A DNA stretch of 64,000 bases from Hypericum androsaemum. Its lineage: Eukaryota > Streptophyta > Magnoliopsida > Malpighiales > Hypericaceae. Within the stretch, counting starts at the first letter, position 1. Every line of letters begins with the position of its first letter. The DNA lies in assembly GCA_963995505.1 (NCBI GenBank), contig OZ023194.1, positions 15,496,428 to 15,560,427 on the forward strand, given 5' to 3'. The position numbers and the translations under genes are program-made. Positions 47,901-59,128 of this stretch are shown here, in pieces. A model generated the notes under the pieces. That model ran no database searches. It was not told where the DNA came from and saw only the letters and a program-made list of their open reading frames with translations.

Positions 47901-49100
47901 GATGAAGCCATATATAGAGTTTGTGAAGCCGTATCTTGTTCCAGGACAAAACACAGACACAACGCAACAAGTACCAGGGGGAATATTTGGCTCACTTTTC
48001 TTGGACCTGACAAAGTTGGAAAGAAAAGGATTGCCTCCGCCCTTGCTGAGATAATTGGCAGCAGCAAACCCTTAGTTTACGTGGATTTAAGCTCTCATGA
48101 TAGGGATAGTCCATCCAATTTGATATTTGGATGTCAGGAGTCGAGTGATTATGATATGGAGTTCGTTGGGAGGACACATGTGGATCGTATTGCCGCAGAG
48201 GTGAGGAAGAATCCTCGTGCTGTTATTTTCCTTGAAAACATAGACAAGGCAGATCTTTTGGTTCAGAGTAGTTTGTCCCAGGCTGTCAGATCAGGTAAAC
48301 TTTCAGACTCGCGTGGAAGAGAAATCAGCATTGACAACATGCTTTTTGTGATGACGATGCCAAACTCTGTCCAGAAACGGCATCCATCTGCGGACCGAAC
48401 AGGCACCAGGTATTCTGAGGAAGAAGTGCTTGCAGCCAGAAGATGGCAAATGAACTTATCAGTCGAACTTTTGGTTGGCGATGCAAACCTGCATGATAAT
48501 GCGAAAGTGAGGGTTATCAGAGACCTCAAATCCAGCAAAACGTCTTCCAACAAACGGAAGCGGGATGGTACTTCGAAGGAAATGAGTGCTGATGCTAGAA
48601 AATGTAGTCAACCTGCACAGACCGCTTATTTTGATCTAAACAACCCTCCTGCGGAGGAGATGGAAGAGGACACCAGTTCTGAAGACAGTTATTGCGATCC
48701 CATCTCAAAGGATACAGAAGTTTGGCTAGAAGACTTCTTGGATCAAGTGGACAAAAAGGTCACCTTCAAGCCATTCGATTTCGTCGTTCTCGCGGAGAAG
48801 ATAACGAAGCTGATCTCAACTCGTTTTCTGGACGAATTCGGATCAACGGGGAGGCTGGAGATCACTCATCAGGCAATGGTGCAAATGCTTGCAGCTTCCT
48901 GGTCATCAGAGAGCGACAGGGCTGCCGAAGAATGGGTCGACAAGGTTCTTGCCAGAGGGTTTGCGGAGGCCCGATACAAGTACCGTCATCACCTTAGAGG
49001 GCGGGTTCTGGTGACGCTGGCTGCTTGTGAAGGCCTTGTGATGGAACAGCAGGCGGATGGAATATGCCTCCCTTCAACAATTAACTCACAGACAAACTAG
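44997..49100 (+). CDS. SMXL: SMXL6/7/8 (D53)-type Clp-like repressor of strigolactone signalling
   Basis: A nuclear Clp/HSP101-like protein that represses strigolactone responses until D14-MAX2 triggers its degradation. Three exons as in the clade: 44997-46141, 46358-46601, 47229-49100, about 1086 residues. The double-Clp-N domain starts MPTPVAAARQCLTEEAARAL and HAQTTSLHALSALL. Exon 2 encodes RSFVPFGGFF and a CHLC motif. Exon 3 holds the degenerate P-loop LGPDKVGKKRIASALAEI, the block VIFLENIDKADLLVQSSLSQ, a basic KRKRD patch, an EAR-type repression motif in DLNxxP form (FDLNNPP, 48630-48650) and the D2 C-terminus (EAWLEDFLDQVD-like). Where family members have RGKT, needed for hormone-induced degradation, this protein has VGRT (48165-48176). 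No lesion in the frame. Confidence 0.93.
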
Positions 49101-49320
49101 CTTTCTTTCTACTCCCCGATGCTTGTTGCTAGCTTGTGCATATATGTTATAATGATGTAGCATCACTAGTAAATAATTAGAGAGCACAGATTTTTCGGCA
49201 TAATCCAACCCGCAACCTTTTGATCTGAATTTTGTTGAGATGGAGCTTCCCGGACATACTAATAAATTAAGTGGAGATACAGATTAACTAGTAAAAAATA
49301 TTTTTTAATTTAATGTTAGT

Positions 49321-49626
49321 TTAATAGGTATTTGAATAACCGAAAATTCTTTGCTTAGACTTTATGAACATCTCTTTCAACCTCTCTCTCTCATTTGCAA
49401 ATGGTAGATACGTATCACGTTGCATTGTCCATCGTGAAGGGACCCGAAACTTAGGACAGACGATAGACATGAAGTCTATAAATGCAAGATGAGCAACAAA
49501 ACTAAAGGGTAGCTCAGCTCTAATTACCAATTGCACTAAAGCCTTTCTAATTGTTTTGGTATCGCACCTGATAGTTGTCATCATGTTCGTGTTCCCACCC
49601 GAAATCGCGTTCGTAGTGAACCCCAT
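49321..49626 (-). pseudogene. hAT (RICESLEEPER/BED-type) transposase fragment
   Basis: The minus-strand frame reads RCDTKTIRKALVQLVIRAEL then FIDFMSIVCPKFRVPSR and FANERERLKEMFIKSKQRI. This matches the stretch after the BED finger in domesticated and active plant hAT transposases. About 100 residues remain, with no catalytic core or zinc finger, so it is a remnant. It begins about 90 bp after the duplicated SMXL 3' segment ends. Confidence 0.75.
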
Positions 49627-49753
49627 TCCAAGGATGGTTTGAGAGGAGTCAGTTTCCTTGATCCTTTCCTTGCATACATTACTGTGACTCTTCAGACCTG
49701 AAGTCCCATTTTTGATAGTATCCGCTCTAACTTCAGCCTTGCAACAGGCTATT

Positions 49754-51937
49754 GATGTTTGTAAACGCTCGTGGTGGAGTAAGAGACAACTACTTTGACA
49801 GCGGGAAGGTTATCAGCACTGACAAAATGAGTGGCTACTTCTCTTCCATTTACCAGACTCCGAGGTACGGTGACTGTGTTTACTGCTTTAACGCCCTGCC
49901 CTAGGGAGATTACATGGTTGATCTCCACTTTGCCGGAGATCGTGAATTACCTTGGCCCCAAAGGGATGAGGGTGTTTGACGTTTTTATCCAAGATGACGA
50001 GGCAAGAAGCCCCCCTTTTCTCATCAGCTAGTTATTTACAGTTGAGTGAGAATTTTGTTCTTGAATTTGCTAACTGGTTTATATTTTGTTTCCGATTATA
50101 TGTAGGTCATAAGCGAGCTTGATGTATACGCTAGTGTTGAAGCCAACAATCCGTTGGTAGTTGTGGATATCAAGGTTTTTGTAGGGGAGGATGGAAATCT
50201 TGGTGTAAGGTTTCAAGGTGTTGTAGATGATCCAATAGTTAATGGGATTTGTGTAAGGCATGCAACTCAAGGCGGAACATCATCATCTAGAATATATCTA
50301 GTCTCTCTAGTTACCCGTATGTTTGATGTTGATTGTGTAAGAGAGAGACCAAATCCAATGCATTCATTCCCTTTTCTCTGAACCCTTTGTATGTTTATTA
50401 GCATCATCCTTGGTGAACCATGACTATGAGCATCTTACATGTCACAACTGCGCTGCTGAGGTCAAGATTCCATGCGATCAGGTTAGGCGGCGGCAGTTAG
50501 TGCCTTTGGAGGCTGCTTGTTTGTGCAATAGAATTTACTTAAGTAAGGTTGTTGATCTCAAGCTGAAGCTCAACAGAGAGCAAATGAAAACCAAGGAGCT
50601 CCATAACCAGCTATTAGAAGCCAAATGTATGATAAATCTATGCTAACTGGTTTATATTTTGTTTTCGATTATATGTAGGTCCTCATCGAGCTTGTATTTC
50701 AGGAAACATCAGAGTATTTTGTCGGTGCCGCCCGTTGCATAAGGAGGAAAACCAGCCGGGTGTCAAATTGTTGTTGACTTCAATGAAGCCTAGGATGGGG
50801 AACTTGGTATATCTACTGGCATTTCGACGAAGAAGTTTAAATTTGACAGTGTCTTCACCCCTCAAGATGGTCAAGGCAAGTACTTGTTAGGCAGATTACT
50901 GATTTGTGTCAAGTTCAATTTCTCAACTTTTTATGCAATCCACTTACTTCCACTCTCTTTCCTTTCGTCTAATATCATTATGGCAATCAGAGCTTCATTT
51001 CTTTCTGTCCAAGCTAATCTATATCCAAACTGATCAATTCTTCGTTATGTGTTTAGTTGAGGTCTTCTCAGCTGATACTCTCAGTGTTAGATGGCTACAA
51101 CGTTTGCATCCTAGCTTATGACCAAACGGGAATGGGGAAAATCTTTACAATGGAGGGTCTGCATGATAGCCGTGAAGTTAACTATTGTACACTGGAGCAG
51201 TTGTTTAAAACAATTGCAGAAAGAGAATAGACAACCACCTATGACATCTCTGTGAGTGTACTTGAGGTTTACAATGAGGAGATCAGAGATCTTGCCACGT
51301 CATCGACAAAAAAGAAGTAAAACTATCCCTTCTACTTTAGTAGTCTTCTATCTTAAAATGTCATCAGCCTAACTTGTTCTGATATTTATATATCCACAAT
51401 CGGCTTTAGATTGGAGGTAAAGCAAACGTCGGAAGACCTCAATCACGTCCAGGAAACGTCAATGAGGCATGACCTGTCTTGCAAGCAGAAAGTAAGGCAA
51501 AAGCTGTGGCATCCAACAATGTGAACGAATACAGTAGTCGATCTCACTGGTTAGTTTTCTATAATTGTGCTGTCGTAATTTTCATGTGGTTGGGACACAT
51601 TAAATATTATGAGTGCATACAGTTTGGTTTGTATGTTGGTGCGAGCGACAAACTCGATAACTAGCAATTGCACCGCAAGTAAGCTTTGACTCGTGGACTT
51701 AGCAGGGTGTGAGAGATTAGCAAAAATTGGGGTGATAGGGAAAAGGTTCACGGAAGCTCAAAATATAAGCAGATCCTTTTTAGCTCTTGGACATGCGATG
51801 TCTGCCTTGGCAAATAAAAACAATCATATTCCATACATGTTCTTTTTTCATAGATTCCGGTCTTTTTTGTAAGGTTACTGCTAGTATCTTATTGTACTTT
51901 TAGCAAAATATATTCTGGTCTTTTGGCAGACACTCGA
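49754..51937 (+). pseudogene. KIN-14-type (malectin plus motor) kinesin pseudogene, left arm
   Basis: The malectin-like part starts with an FVN-type block at about 49756 and continues MSGYFSSIYQTPRYGDCVY, with a TAG in CCCTAGGGA (49900-49908) and a frame change before NYLGPKGMRVFDVFIQDDE. The next exon is ELDVYASVEANNPLVVVDIK (50109 onward). Then come HLTCHNCAAEV (about 50434), a coil LKLKLNREQMKTKELHNQLL, and motor pieces at about 50720-51310 with stops. The P-loop is degraded to DQTGMGKIFTMEG (about 51122-51158). A VASNNVNEYSSRSH switch-I block lies at about 51507. It cannot encode a motor. Confidence 0.85.
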
Positions 51938-51984
51938 AGCTCATGCATTCAAAGACATTAATGTTTGTCCAGATCAGCCCGTCA

Positions 51985-54793
51985 GAGTGCCTGCCAAAAG
52001 ACCAGAATATATTTTGCTAAAAGTACAATAAGATACTAGCAGTAACCTTACAGAAAAAACCGGAATCTATAAAAAAAGAACATGTATGAAATATGACTGC
52101 TTTTATTTGCCAAGGCAGACATCCCATCTCCAAGAGCTGAAAGGGATCTGCTTATATTTTGAGCTTCCGTGAGCCTTTCCCATATCACCCCAGTTTTTGC
52201 TAATCTTTCACACCCTGCTTGCTAAGTCCACGAGCCAGAGCTTGCTTACGGTGTATTCGCCAATTATCGAGTTCGTCGCTCGCACTAATGTACAAACCAA
52301 GCTGTATACACTCATAATGTTCAAGATGTCCCAACCACTTGAAAATTATGACAGCACAATTCTAGAAAACTAAATAGTGAGATCGACTACTGTATTTGTT
52401 CACATTATTGGATACCACAGCTCTTGCCTTACTTCCTGCCTGCACGTCACGCCATGCCTCATTGACACTCCCAACTCTTTTCTCAACGCTTCCTGGGACA
52501 TAATTGAGGTCTTCAGACGTTTAATTTACCTCCAATCTAAAGCAGATTGTGGATATATCAATATCAGAACAGGTTAGGCTGATGACATCTTAAGATAGAA
52601 GACTGCTAAAGTAGAAGGACTGTATTTGTTCACATTATTGGATACCACAGCTCTTGCCTTACTTCCTGCCTGCACGTCACGCCATGCCTCATTGACACTC
52701 CCAACTCTTTTCTCAACGCTTCCTGGGACATAATTGAGGTCTTCAGACGTTTAATTTACCTCCAATCTAAAGCAGATTGTGGATATATCAATATCAGAAC
52801 AGGTTAGGCTGATGACATCTTAAGATAGAAGACTGCTAAAGTAGAAGGGATAGTTTTACCTCTTTGCTGTCAATGACGTGGCAAGAAGATCTCAAGTACA
52901 CTGACAGAGATGTCATAGGTGGTTATCTCTTTTCTTTCTGCAATTGTTTTAAACAATTGCTCCAGTGTACGATAGTTAACTCCACGGTTATCATGCGGAC
53001 CCTCCATTGTAAAGGTTTTCCCCATTCCCGTTTGGCCGTAAGCTAGGATGCAAACGTTGTAGCCATCTAACACTAACAGTACCAGCGGAGAAGCATCCGA
53101 GAAGACCTCAACTAAACATATAACGAAGAACTGGTCAATTTGGATACAGATTAGCTTGGAAGTAAAGAAATGAAGCTCTGATTACCAAAATGATATTAGG
53201 CAAAAGGAAAGAGTGGAAGTAAGTGGATTGCGTAAAGAGTTGAGAAAAGTTGTATTTACTTTGAATTTAACACAAATCAGTAATCTGCCAAATAAGTACT
53301 TGCCTTGACCATCTTGAGGGGTGAAGACTCTGTCAAATTTAAATTTCGTCGTCGAAATGCCAGTAGATATACCAAGTTCTTCATCCAAGGCTTCATTGAA
53401 GTCAACAACAATCTGACACCCGACTGATTTTTCCTCCTTATGCAAAGGGTGGCACCGACCGAATACTCTAATGTTTCCTGAAATACAAGCTCGGTGAGGA
53501 CCTACATATAATTGGAAACAACATATAAACCAGTTCGATTTATCACACATTTGGCTTCCGGTAGCTGGTTATGGAGCTCCTTGGTTTTCATTTGCTCTTT
53601 GTTGAGCTTCAGCTTGAGATCATCAACCTTAGCCACTAAAACCATCTTATCACATTCATGGCTAGTAATAATCTCATTGAGTTCTTCAGTCATTTCTTGG
53701 CCTACACGAACATAGTATACGTGATCAGATCAATATTTGCACTACACAAGATTAAAAGGCCTCAAAATCTCAGCTGAACTCTAACATACCTAAGGGCATA
53801 TTCTGGAAGGACTCCAGATCGATCCGTGCTCTAAGGAGCTCCCTGTTTGTAGCTGCCAGCGACATCCAGGCCTGGTGGCATTCATCTGCTTTGAGCTGAA
53901 ACTGGGATTCCAGCTCCTTGATCTCTTCTTCATTCTTGAGAAGAGATCTCATCCCCATGCCCTTCTTAATCACAAAACAAAAAAATAAAATAAGTCAGAA
54001 CCACTTAAGTAATTCTATTGCACAAACAAGCAGCCTCCAAAGGCAATAACTGCCGCCGCCTAACCTAATCGTGTGGAATCTTGACCTCAGCAGCGCAAAT
54101 GTGACATGTAAGATGCTCATAGTCATGGTTCACCAAGGATGATGCTAATAAACATACAAAGGGTTCAGAGAGAAGGGAATGAATGCATTGGATTTGGTCT
54201 CTCTCTTACACAATCAACATCAAACGTACGGGTAACTAGAGAGACCGGATCTATTCTATGATTGGGAAGAAGTCTTACTAGATGATGATGTTCCTCCTTG
54301 AGCTGGATGCCTTACACAAATCCCATTAACTAATGGATCGGCTACAACACTTTGAAACCTTACACCAAGATTTCCATCCTCCCCTACAGAAACCTTGATA
54401 TCCACAACTATCAACAGATTGTTGGCTCCAACACTAGCGTATACATCAAGCTCGCTTATGACCTACATATAATCGGAAACAAAATATAAACCAGTTAGCA
54501 AATTCAAGAACAAAATTCTCACTCAACTGTAAATAACTAGCTGATGAGAAAAGGGGGGCTTCTTGCCTCGTCATCTTGGATAAAAACGTCAAACACCCTC
54601 ATCCCTTTGGGGCCAAGGTAATTCACGATCTCCGGCAAAGTGGAGATCAACCATGTAATCTCCCTAGGGCAGGGCGTGAAAGCGGTAAACACAGTCACCG
54701 TACCTCGCCGTCTGGTAAATGGAAGAGAAGTTGCCACTCATTTCGTCAGTGCTGACGACCTTCCCGCCACCAGCGTTTACAAACATCACATTA
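51985..54793 (-). pseudogene. KIN-14-type kinesin pseudogene, right arm
   Basis: Same gene on the minus strand. The malectin-like block FVNAGGGKVVSTDEMSGNF (about 54788) is followed by the same TAG (CCCTAGGGA at about 54660-54668) and frame change. ELDVYASVGANN (about 54450), HLTCHICAAEV (about 54110) and coiled coils at 53973-53770 and 53693-53502 follow. The motor begins GNIRVFGRCHPLHKEEK (about 53480), and an intact P-loop GQTGMGKTFTMEG (about 53037-52999) comes with NYRTLEQLFKTIAER. It is better preserved than the left arm but still interrupted. Upstream sequence at 54794-54971 may be a 5' exon. Confidence 0.85.
52389..52848. repeat. 230-bp tandem duplication inside the right arm
   Basis: The stretch from ACTGTATTTGTTCAC to CTGCTAAAGTAGAAGG occurs at 52389-52618 and again at 52619-52848, apparently without differences. 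It has no counterpart in the left arm, so it arose after the arms separated. Confidence 0.92.
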
Positions 54794-55332
54794 TTTTCTG
54801 GGTTTTCGAAAGAAAAGCATTAGATTGATTGAATGAATGGTTTCCATACCACATAAAATTTTTAAATACAGAGATAGAAACCTGTGGAATCATCATCATA
54901 TTTGAGCCCCCAAAACGTTGATTCTGGAACCCGGAACACAGAGAATGGAATCCATCTGGTGCAATAGTCAAAACAAATTAAATTAGCGAACGTGTCCAAG
55001 GACAATTTCTGTTAAATTAGCTTCCCGATTCCAATTCCAACTCCCTAATAAACCTTAATAATCCGAGGTAACGACCTAATTCCATCTCCCGATAAACCCT
55101 ATTTCCCGGCAAATTTTCTCCTCTGAAGTCTCTAGACACTATAGAATTTTAAACTAATGTTGGGACAAGAGTTCCAGGAGCTGGATGGATGCTCGAGAAA
55201 CGTACGAGATTCGGAAAGCTTAATTCATACCAATAGAATCCAACTTTAACCCTACCAGCTAATATAGAAAGAAACAACCCCCAATTTATTTTCCACTGCC
55301 CAAGTTTGATTCAATTTTGTTACAACCCTTAT
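54794..55332. other. Flank of the kinesin right arm
   Basis: The first 180 bp may be an upstream kinesin exon on the minus strand (GFHSLCSGFQNQRFGG). The rest shows nothing I can support. Confidence 0.4.
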
Positions 55333-57006
55333 AGTCTGTTTGGAACCAATTCCCTACGGAAAAAAATTCTATTTTTGATTCCTAATGGTAATGGAAAGGA
55401 ATTCATTTCTCATTTTCTTGTTTGGAATCATAAGTTAAATTTTGAAATTGATTTGCTACTTTACATAAATACCCTTATAATTAGACCAACTTGCTCTAGA
55501 CAAAACCATCTCTAATATCATCCCACAATTCACAATCACCACATTACAACTAAAATCTGGCAACGTCATAAAAAAGTTACTGTTAGGTACTCGATGCAAG
55601 GAAAAAAAGGTCTACACGAGAATGATTTGATCCTTCCAACTTCCTGGGTGCATATACACCTGGAGGTCGCAATGGGGATGAATTCCTAGCACCACCATGC
55701 TTTCAAATAGCCTTGATGGCTCCTTTAAGGGCCTATGACCCTGTCCACTTGAATAACAACGATGTTACGACACAGCAGACAGATCTGAAGATAATAAGAA
55801 ATCCAAATCATATATGCTTCAAAGAAGACATCTACATGCAAACAAGCACGACGCAACAAAGCAAATATAAATGCGACACAATCGGGCATTTCAATCAATT
55901 CAAGAATGCAAAAGTGTAGAACATCTTAGTAGAGAGAGAGAGAGAGAATCAAAAGTATGCTATGCTTGAAAGTAAAAGTAATTCTAGCACGGTCCTGGAC
56001 TCTTTTCACATAAAAGAAGTTGCAAAGACAAGATAAGAAATTACTTCTCTTGAACAAAACTGCATACCAAGTACTGCAACTGAAAGTTAGCCCACGGTAG
56101 TCAAAACTTCAGGGTTGTAAGCGACTCTTTTGACTTCAGGAGGGTTGGATGAGAAGCCTTTGATCACTCTCGAAAATTGCTGCTGTAGCTTCAGAAGCTT
56201 GCTACCACCATGGTCATCCTTCGACGAGAAAACCACGGACGGCCTAGCGTAATGAGCAGCAGTGGCTGCAACGGTTCTCGCCATATCCTCGGTTGTCTGC
56301 ATGAAAAACGAAGCACCCAACCCAGGGCTCCCATTGTCTTCCTCGTTGAACATCCTTGCAAAGCTTCCTAGACACAACACTACGTCAACAGAAACCAAAT
56401 CAAAAGGTGAACCACAGTTCCAAAAGCGGATTAAAAATCTGCCCTTTCCACCATAAACCCCGAAAATCCTCCAAAAACATCCAAAATCATTAAACCAACA
56501 AAATCCAAGATCATTATACCAAAAAAACCCAGATCGACAAACAAAGAAACCCATATCATTAAACAAGAAAAACCAAGATCAAAAACTTAGATTGTTAAAC
56601 TAAGAAATCCATATCATTAAACCCCAAAAAAACCCAGATTCTTGACCCCAAAAAAATTCAGATTGTGCAAGTATGAGAGATAGAGAGATTACCAGACAAA
56701 AGAGGAGGCCGAGGACGGGAGAGGAGGGCTCTAGGGTTCCATGCCGAGATGAGCTCGAGGAAGGGAGATGAGCTCGAGGAAGAAGAAGGAAGAGGAGATG
56801 AACTCGGGAAAGGAAGAGGAGGCCAAGGGGTTCTGAAGTCCCTGAAAGTATAAGATTGAGTATATAAGCAAGGGTATAATAGATATTTTACTACCAAATC
56901 TGGTTTAGTCCCCTACAAATCCGACCTAATTTCAAATGAATTATAAATTCCGACTTTCAAACAAAACAAGAATTCCTTTCCGAAAATATTTGGTTTCAAA
57001 CAGACT
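55333..57006. mobile_element. Candidate Pack-type TIR element carrying a DENN-gene fragment
   Basis: The left end AGTCTGTTTGGAACC (55333) and inverted right end AGTCTGTTTGAAACC (57006) are followed inward by related blocks (CGGAAAAAAATTC and CGGAAAGGAATTC) and by TACCCTTATAAT and TATACCCTTGCTT. A partial second copy of the terminus (57007-57068) follows. No target duplication is evident, so the boundaries are provisional. No transposase is present; the interior holds the 5' end of a host gene on the minus strand. Confidence 0.5.
56087..56862 (-). pseudogene. 5' fragment of a DENN (AEX-3) domain gene
   Basis: On the minus strand: a TATA-like CTTATATACTC at about 56862-56852; a 5' UTR exon ending TTTTGTCTG before a GTAATC donor (about 56694); an intron ending TGTGTCTAG; and a coding exon starting at the ATG at 56353. 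It encodes 88 residues, beginning FNEEDNGSPGLGASFFMQTT and containing ARPSVVFSSKDDHGGSKL and FSRVIKGFSS, then NPEVLT followed by an early stop at 56087. This pattern is the N-terminus of plant DENN-domain proteins (Rab-GEF-like), which continue for several hundred residues. Only the promoter-proximal piece was copied. Confidence 0.7.
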
Positions 57007-57067
57007 AAGTTTTTAAAAATTCCGGAAATGAATTTCATTTCCCATTTTTAAGCCTTTCCGAACAGGC

Positions 57068-57305
57068 TGTTAGGTCCTTGACAGAATTAGAAAGAAAAGA
57101 GGTAAAGAAGAGAAGAAGAAGAGGGTTCGGGAGAGAGAGATTGAGAGAAGATAGAAGGAAAATGGTATTTGTGATAATATTTTCCAGAATTAGTTTTACA
57201 GTCACTTTTCTTCTTTTATACTAAAAGGATCAAACGACAGCTATATTAAACTAATAGACGATACCTACACCAAACGACTAGTCTTTCCTATCTCGTGTCG
57301 TGACA
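57068..57305 (-). repeat. LTR (3' LTR of the minus-strand element)
   Basis: Begins TGTCACGACACG and ends CCTAACA on the minus strand. A purine-rich GCAGCCGGGAGTATTG (minus) lies just inside. Confidence 0.7.
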
Positions 57306-58061
57306 ATACTCCCGGCTGCAAAAGATCCTTGACCTCAAGGACCAATCATAAGTATCAAATGGAAACAAGGGCACACCTTTCATTAGCACTGTAGCTCCTC
57401 CCATACAAAAACCATTACTCCTTCTATTCTGCCCAGAACCAGGAGAACCATACCACTCGAAGCCTTTTGGAGGCTTTACAACCAAGTCAGAGAAGCCCCA
57501 ACCCTGAACATCAACTTTCCAAACATCTAAGCCATCATCTTTCAGGAATGGATATGTGCATTGCCACTCCGAACGAAAACTTACTAGAATAAAGTTGGGA
57601 GAAATTGGAGCAGCTATTCTCTCCAAGAGAGCCTGTAAGGTTCCTCCAAAGATGGGAGTGGCTCCAATTACACCATCATGCTTCCACTGTGCACAGTTGC
57701 CTTTGAACAATCGGTTCTCTCCTTGCTTTTCTAATGCAGCTAAAACAACACTTGTAACTTCAATGACCACAGACAATGTCAATCCACTTCCTTCTAGAAA
57801 AGAAACAACCTTTAAGCTATTAAATGCCTCTTCCAACATCCTTGCACGTTCCTTTAAAGATACAAGAAGCCCTTTATTACCTAGATGCAAGAATTTATCA
57901 TCAATCATTCCTTGGTAATGCCATGATGCCCCTCCATCTAACTTGATTGGTATATCTTTCTGATAACAACCTCCATCAGTAGATTGCTGCAAGAAGTCCA
58001 ACTCTGAATCAGTGTATTGCTGAAGTGCAGCATAATCTTTGGCTTTCGCAGAGGTGACCAA
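57288..58061 (-). CDS. Unidentified open frame captured in the LTR element (part resembles an alpha/beta hydrolase)
   Basis: A 257-codon frame, open upstream to about 58110, lies where pol should be. It reads ADELVTSAKAKDYAALQQYT near its start, then LKERARMLEEAFNSLKV. Near the middle, WQCTYPFLKDDGLDVWKVDV and QGWGFSDL resemble the strand before the nucleophile elbow of plant alpha/beta hydrolases. The tail PPKGFEWYGSPGSGQ looks unrelated to that fold and may come from another source. The stop is in the LTR. No catalytic Ser-His-Asp set is visible. I infer capture of host transcript sequence, and the identity is uncertain. Confidence 0.45.
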   Translation of the reverse strand: MVTSAKAKDYAALQQYTDSELDFLQQSTDGGCYQKDIPIKLDGGASWHYQGMIDDKFLHLGNKGLLVSLKERARMLEEAFNSLKVVSFLEGSGLTLSVVIEVTSVVLAALEKQGENRLFKGNCAQWKHDGVIGATPIFGGTLQALLERIAAPISPNFILVSFRSEWQCTYPFLKDDGLDVWKVDVQGWGFSDLVVKPPKGFEWYGSPGSGQNRRSNGFCMGGATVLMKGVPLFPFDTYDWSLRSRIFCSREYCHDTR

Positions 58062-58166
58062 CTCATCTGCTAGTTGCTCTATATCCTCCTGAATGCAAAA
58101 TTCAGTTTTCTCATTGTTTGGATCCTCCTCGTTACCATTTTTTAAGCTCTTGGTCCTCGTGAATTT

Positions 58167-59105
58167 TCAGACGCCAAACTGCATCTTCAACATTCCCACT
58201 TCAGCAACTTCCATTCCCTCTTGCATCATGAGAACATGCTCCTCTTCATTCACCTTGAACACTGTGACCTCCTCCAATTCCACATAAGAATCGGAACTCG
58301 TCCTCAAAGCTATTTCGTGGAGCTTAGCCCTCTCAATTGCATCGGTGCGGACCAAAGACTTGACCGGGCCTTTCAATCCTCCAACAAAACTGAGCATACT
58401 TTTCCGTCATGTACTAGTTTTCTTGAAGCAACAATCCTTTCAACTCTTTGAATTTCCTTGCATACTCCAAAACACTTCTGCTCTGTCTAAAATATGTGAA
58501 CTCCTCAATCACACTTCCCGTGTTTTTCGGACCAAATTGCTGCCAAAAACTCTCCACAAATAAACCCCAACAAGCTTTCCTATTCTGTAGAACCTACGAG
58601 TCAAACCAAACTCCGGCTTCTTCATCAAGATAGCGACTCGCTATTTCTACCTTCCTAAGGCTTGATGAAGATCCAATACCCCGGCTTCAAGTTATTAAAG
58701 ATCAGAATTTCTAATCGTACCTGAGCGTCACAATCCCCGTGCTTTGTTGAACCTGCAGTGAACCCAGGTGGAATCTCTGCCTTATACTGCTCCGTTTGCG
58801 TTAATGCATCCAAGATGACCTCCGTTGCAGGTCGAAGCAAAGAACCAGCATCCGTCGCGGTTTGCGGTAGTTCAAAGACAGGGGTCTCCATCGCGGTTGG
58901 CGGCAATGGACCCAAGATGGTCTCCGTTGCGCTTCTCCTCGGACCCATCGAAAACCCCATGGAAGAAGGCCCCAAGAGGCTCTTTTCACCTTGCCATTCC
59001 GGTTTAAAGAAACCCCAAAATCTGATCCAACGTCGCGTCCATTCTTGCGAAACTTTTATCCATTCTTGCGAAACTTTCCTTCATTCCAGCGAAGCTTTCC
59101 TCCAT
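58167..59105 (-). pseudogene. Gag remnant of the LTR retroelement
   Basis: On the minus strand the start MEESFAGMKESFARMDKSF is a repeated helical N-terminus like that of gypsy-type gags. A broken capsid-like region follows, with SFVGGLKGPVKSLVRTDA at about 58390-58340, a typical gag motif, and HEIALRTSSDSY after it. Several stops and frame changes separate the blocks. Confidence 0.6.
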
Positions 59106-59128
59106 TTGCGTGTAAGCTCTGATACCAC

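Larger units (their letters stand above)
49754..54793. repeat. Large inverted repeat of kinesin-14 pseudogenes
   Basis: The left arm (49754-51937, plus) and right arm (51985-54793, minus) carry the same kinesin gene facing inward, separated by a spacer of about 47 bp. Near the centre, AAAATATATTCTGGTCTTTT and its complement appear on the two sides. The left arm lacks a coiled-coil segment of about 350-400 bp that the right arm keeps (53640-53990), and the right arm has a 230-bp tandem duplication. Arms look roughly 90-95% alike by eye. Both contain the same stop within the malectin-like domain, so the copy was already dead when it was duplicated. Confidence 0.88.
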
